From positions 283 through 8,203 of the forward strand of contig ASHK01000093.1 of the NCBI GenBank assembly GCA_000695745.1: a DNA stretch of 7,921 nucleotides. The letters run 5' to 3'. How positions within the stretch are numbered: position 1 is the stretch's first letter; the number at the start of each line of letters is the position of its first letter. Both the position numbers and the translations under genes were made by a program. Source of the DNA: Vibrio madracius (GTDB lineage Bacteria; Pseudomonadota; Gammaproteobacteria; Enterobacterales; Vibrionaceae). This document shows, piece by piece, positions 6,067-7,921 of the stretch. The notes under the pieces were generated by a model. That model made no database searches and was not told the DNA's origin. It saw only the letters and a list, made by a program, of their open reading frames with translations.

Positions 6067-6619
6067 TTATGATTGGAAGTGAACAGTACGATCTAGTTGA
6101 ACACCTTGCTGACGCTCTACCATTGCGGTAGTAAAGTCAGTTACCCAACCTCTAAAGAAGTTAGTCACCATACCGACCAATAGGTAGCTCACAGCAAGAG
6201 GACCTAGAGGTAGACCTAGCTGAGTAATACCATTAGCGATACCTAGGTAAACGAAACAGCTCACCAGGGTTGATATGAGGGAACAGGCCGTTCATAGAGT
6301 GGCAGCTGTACGAAGAAGCCGCGTAATAAGAAGGTTTGTATCTCTCAGGAAGAAAACGACCCAAACTCAATGTCATTGGGTTACAGAAAATGAAGGTACC
6401 GACAACAGGCAGAACCAGATAGCGAGATACCGGGTTGCCTGCACTACGCTGTGCCAGTTTTTCTACTTTGTCTTGTCCAATGAGACGTATCAATGCGTTC
6501 ATAGCGACAAGTAGAGAAATTAACAGAGGAAGTATGCCTGTTACCATTCCGGTAAAGACCTCTCCGCCTTGTTGGAATAGCCCGATAAACCATTCCGCTG
6601 AGTGAATTATAAAGTCCAT
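6067..6619 (-). pseudogene. srlA: PTS glucitol/sorbitol EIIC component, first copy, one frameshift
   Basis: SrlA is the membrane subunit of the sorbitol permease and the first gene of the main operon. I chose the ATG at 6619 ([15 protein letters not shown]) because AAGAGGT lies five bases upstream and the N-terminus lines up with E. coli SrlA and the second copy. An upstream in-frame ATG at 6706 would add 29 residues with no family counterpart, made from the regulatory repeats. The frame breaks after NPGELF. Minus-strand CTG-TTT-CGT has one T too many (plus 6254-6256), giving RLPRYR-stop in place of VYLGIA. Removing one T gives 183 residues that run on through [20 protein letters not shown] to the stop. 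As given, the product would lack its C-terminal third. Natural mutation, +1 slippage at UUU-C, or sequence error are all possible. Confidence 0.82.
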
Positions 6620-6664
6620 GTTGACCTCTTTTGTTTCAAGGATAAGTGCTGATTGCCTTTTTAC

Positions 6665-6759
6665 TTTTTCATTAATATTTTCATTTTGAAAGCTGTAATT
6701 TTTCATTTGTTGATTTCAATCACAAATTAAATGAAAGGAAAAATGAAAACAATGAAAAC
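6665..6759. promoter_or_regulatory. Operator-like cluster of TTTTCATT/AATGAAAA elements
   Basis: Three TTTTCATT elements (6665-6673, 6677-6685, 6699-6707) are followed by three in the opposite direction (AATGAAAG at 6730, AATGAAAA at 6742 and 6751). The second is part of TTTCATTTTGAAA (6679-6691), the TTTCA-N3-TGAAA palindrome also seen before srlR. They lie about 45-140 bases upstream of the srlA1 ATG. Repeated short boxes are typical operators of DeoR-family repressors, so SrlR is the natural candidate ligand, by inference. Confidence 0.5.
6709..6724 (-). promoter_or_regulatory. Probable CRP-cAMP binding site for srlA
   Basis: On the minus strand the core reads TGTGATTGAAATCAAC within AATTTGTGA...TCAACAAAT. 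The left half TGTGA is perfect and the right half keeps TCA at the correct 6-base spacing. AT-rich flanks also fit the consensus. It lies about 90-105 bases upstream of the srlA1 start and near the middle of the two opposed element groups. The E. coli srl operon is known to need CRP, which supports the call. Confidence 0.5.
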
Positions 6760-6878
6760 AATAGCATCAAGCAAATAGAGAGACATGGATAAAAACAAAC
6801 AATAAATCAACAACTTAAATCAATTGGAACTACTTAAACTTTCAAACTGGTGCTTGCTACAGAAATCACTCCATAAAA

Positions 6879-6949
6879 AATGAAAATCGATACTTTCATA
6901 TGAGCGATAACATTGAGAGAGATCTCAGTAATGAAAATAATGAAAATTA
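6879..6949. promoter_or_regulatory. gutQ-proximal AATGAAAA cluster
   Basis: AATGAAAA at 6879-6886 faces CTTTCAT at 6893-6899, and ATGAAAATAATGAAAAT at 6931-6947 is a tandem pair nine bases apart. These lie 80-150 bases upstream of the gutQ ATG. They match the boxes before srlA, so the same regulator could act on both divergent genes. A-rich DNA makes some matches likely by chance. Confidence 0.35.
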
Positions 6950-7028
6950 CAACTTGCTCTTTATCAGGATTGTGAAACACTAGGCAGCATCCGCTATCAG
7001 TAACGTCAGATTGAAAGGACAAGTCACC

Positions 7029-7921
7029 ATGCATGTCGTCAAGACAGAAGTCATCGAATACGCCACACAAGTTATCCATGCAGAGATAGCAGAAGCACAG
7101 AAATTATTGGGGCGACTGGAGGACAACTTTGTTCAGGCGGTGTCCTATATCGTTGACTGCCAGAGTAAAATCATTGTGTCTGGAATAGGTAAGTCGGGGC
7201 ACATTGGTAAAAAAATGGCGGCAACACTAGCCTCAACAGGCTCTCCGGCATTTTTTGTTCATCCAGCGGAGGCACTGCACGGAGATTTAGGAATGATCAC
7301 CAAAGGCGACTTGGTGATTTTGATTTCTAACTCAGGAGAATCTGCCGAATTTAAAACCATGCTTCCCATCTTAAAAGAGCGTGGGATTTCTATTATTGGC
7401 ATGACTGGCAATACCTCATCTCACCTAGCTCAAAATAGTGACTGCGTCGTGAACATCGCCATAGATAGTGAAGCTTGCCCATTAGGCCTTGCGCCAACAT
7501 CAAGTGCAGTCAACACTTTGATCATGGGCGATGCGTTAGCCATTACCGCGATGAAAATTCGTAAATTCGATAGTATTGATTTTGCACAGTCTCATCCCGC
7601 GGGGGCGCTGGGAGCGAAACTTCTAACTACAGTAGGCAATGTGATTTCAGAATTTGAACATCGAGCTATTTGCCAACCTGAGCAGAGCCTAGCAGAGGCG
7701 ATAAGTGTGTTGTGTGAGAGTGGCAAAGGATTGATTGCCATCTGCCGCCAAGCCACTCTTATTGGCGTCTTTACAGACGGTGATTTAAGACGAGCACTGG
7801 CTAATGGTGCGGTTCTATCCGATTGTGTTGAGCAATATATGACCACCAACGGTAAGCAGACTCATATAAGCGTTAAAGCCTACGATGCGTTGAACCTCAT
7901 GCTTGATCATGCGATTTCAGC
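7029..7921 (+). CDS. gutQ: Arabinose-5-phosphate isomerase GutQ, 3' end outside window
   Basis: GutQ interconverts D-ribulose 5-phosphate and D-arabinose 5-phosphate, the precursor of the lipopolysaccharide sugar Kdo; in E. coli it is a paralogue of KdsD encoded at the end of the srl operon. Here 297 codons are visible, and the family length of about 320 suggests that 25-30 residues lie beyond the edge. The SIS domain covers roughly residues 35-170, with GIGKSGHIGKK, HPAEALHGDLGMI, SNSGES and APTSSAVNTLIMGDALA. Lys55, Glu107, Glu148 and His189 align, with a constant offset of four, to the catalytic residues reported for KdsD (59, 111, 152, 193). Two CBS domains follow from about residue 205, the first including GVFTDGDLRRAL. 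The ATG has AAAGGA nine bases upstream. It is transcribed away from srlA. An assignment as KdsD cannot be fully excluded, but the srl context favours GutQ. Confidence 0.92.
   Translation, partial: MHVVKTEVIEYATQVIHAEIAEAQKLLGRLEDNFVQAVSYIVDCQSKIIVSGIGKSGHIGKKMAATLASTGSPAFFVHPAEALHGDLGMITKGDLVILISNSGESAEFKTMLPILKERGISIIGMTGNTSSHLAQNSDCVVNIAIDSEACPLGLAPTSSAVNTLIMGDALAITAMKIRKFDSIDFAQSHPAGALGAKLLTTVGNVISEFEHRAICQPEQSLAEAISVLCESGKGLIAICRQATLIGVFTDGDLRRALANGAVLSDCVEQYMTTNGKQTHISVKAYDALNLMLDHAIS

Larger units (their letters stand above)
6620..7028. promoter_or_regulatory. Divergent srlA/gutQ control region
   Basis: This AT-rich region of about 400 bases lies between the divergent srlA1 and gutQ starts and contains no convincing gene. 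It holds two clusters of TTTTCATT/AATGAAAA elements, a likely CRP site and a TTTCA-N3-TGAAA palindrome. A TGAGA-N4-TCTCA inverted repeat lies at 6914-6927. For srlA a weak promoter reading TTACAG (6698-6693) and TATTAA (6677-6672) with a 15-base spacer is possible on the minus strand. I could not place a convincing promoter for gutQ. The stretch at 6761-6870 shows nothing specific beyond A-richness. Confidence 0.6.

Noticed and set aside
6620..6706. Upstream ATG at 6706 as the srlA1 start
   Set aside because: The added 29 residues are encoded by the TTTTCATT boxes, have no counterpart in SrlA proteins, and the ATG at 6619 has a proper ribosome binding site.
6834..7079. Minus-strand open frame of 81 codons over the gutQ start
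   Set aside because: It overlaps the gutQ start and its control boxes, has no ribosome site I can see and no recognisable protein features.
7592..7849. Minus-strand open frame inside gutQ
   Set aside because: It is antisense to a well-conserved part of gutQ and has no features of its own.
1..7921. Mobile element, CRISPR array or tRNA
   Set aside because: I saw no transposase or integrase coding sequence, no regular spacer-repeat array and no tRNA-like fold; the repeats present are short regulatory-type boxes.

Overview
The window holds a D-glucitol (sorbitol) phosphotransferase (PTS) locus from a low-GC gammaproteobacterium, most likely Vibrionaceae. The products match the enterobacterial Srl/Gut proteins clearly. 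The base composition and gene order differ from E. coli, so the genus is inferred and not proven.

Layout from right to left. On the plus strand, gutQ (arabinose-5-phosphate isomerase family) starts at 7029 and runs off the right edge. It faces away from the main minus-strand operon across a long AT-rich control region (6620-7028). That operon is srlA (EIIC), srlE (EIIB-containing), srlB (EIIA), srlD (sorbitol-6-phosphate dehydrogenase), gutM (activator) and srlR (DeoR-type repressor), from 6619 to 2459. Next on the same strand comes a second, diverged srlA-srlE-srlB cassette (2247-345), with its own upstream region (2248-2414) and no dehydrogenase. At the left edge a small plus-strand gene of unknown function (51-323) converges on the second cassette, with a possible terminator hairpin between them.

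How the parts fit. EIIA (SrlB) passes phosphate to the EIIB part of SrlE. SrlA/SrlE carry sorbitol in as sorbitol-6-phosphate, and SrlD oxidises it to fructose-6-phosphate. SrlR and GutM are the expected local repressor and activator. The control region has a plausible CRP site and a dense set of TTTTCATT/AATGAAAA elements. A TTTCA-N3-TGAAA palindrome occurs both upstream of srlA and upstream of srlR, and is a candidate SrlR operator.

The most unusual points are the two parallel EII cassettes around one regulator, and five apparent single-base indels. All five fall in three of the four membrane EII genes (both srlE copies and the first srlA), while every other gene is open. Most are homopolymer-length changes, so assembly error is a serious possibility. 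If real, they would leave no intact SrlE in the window.
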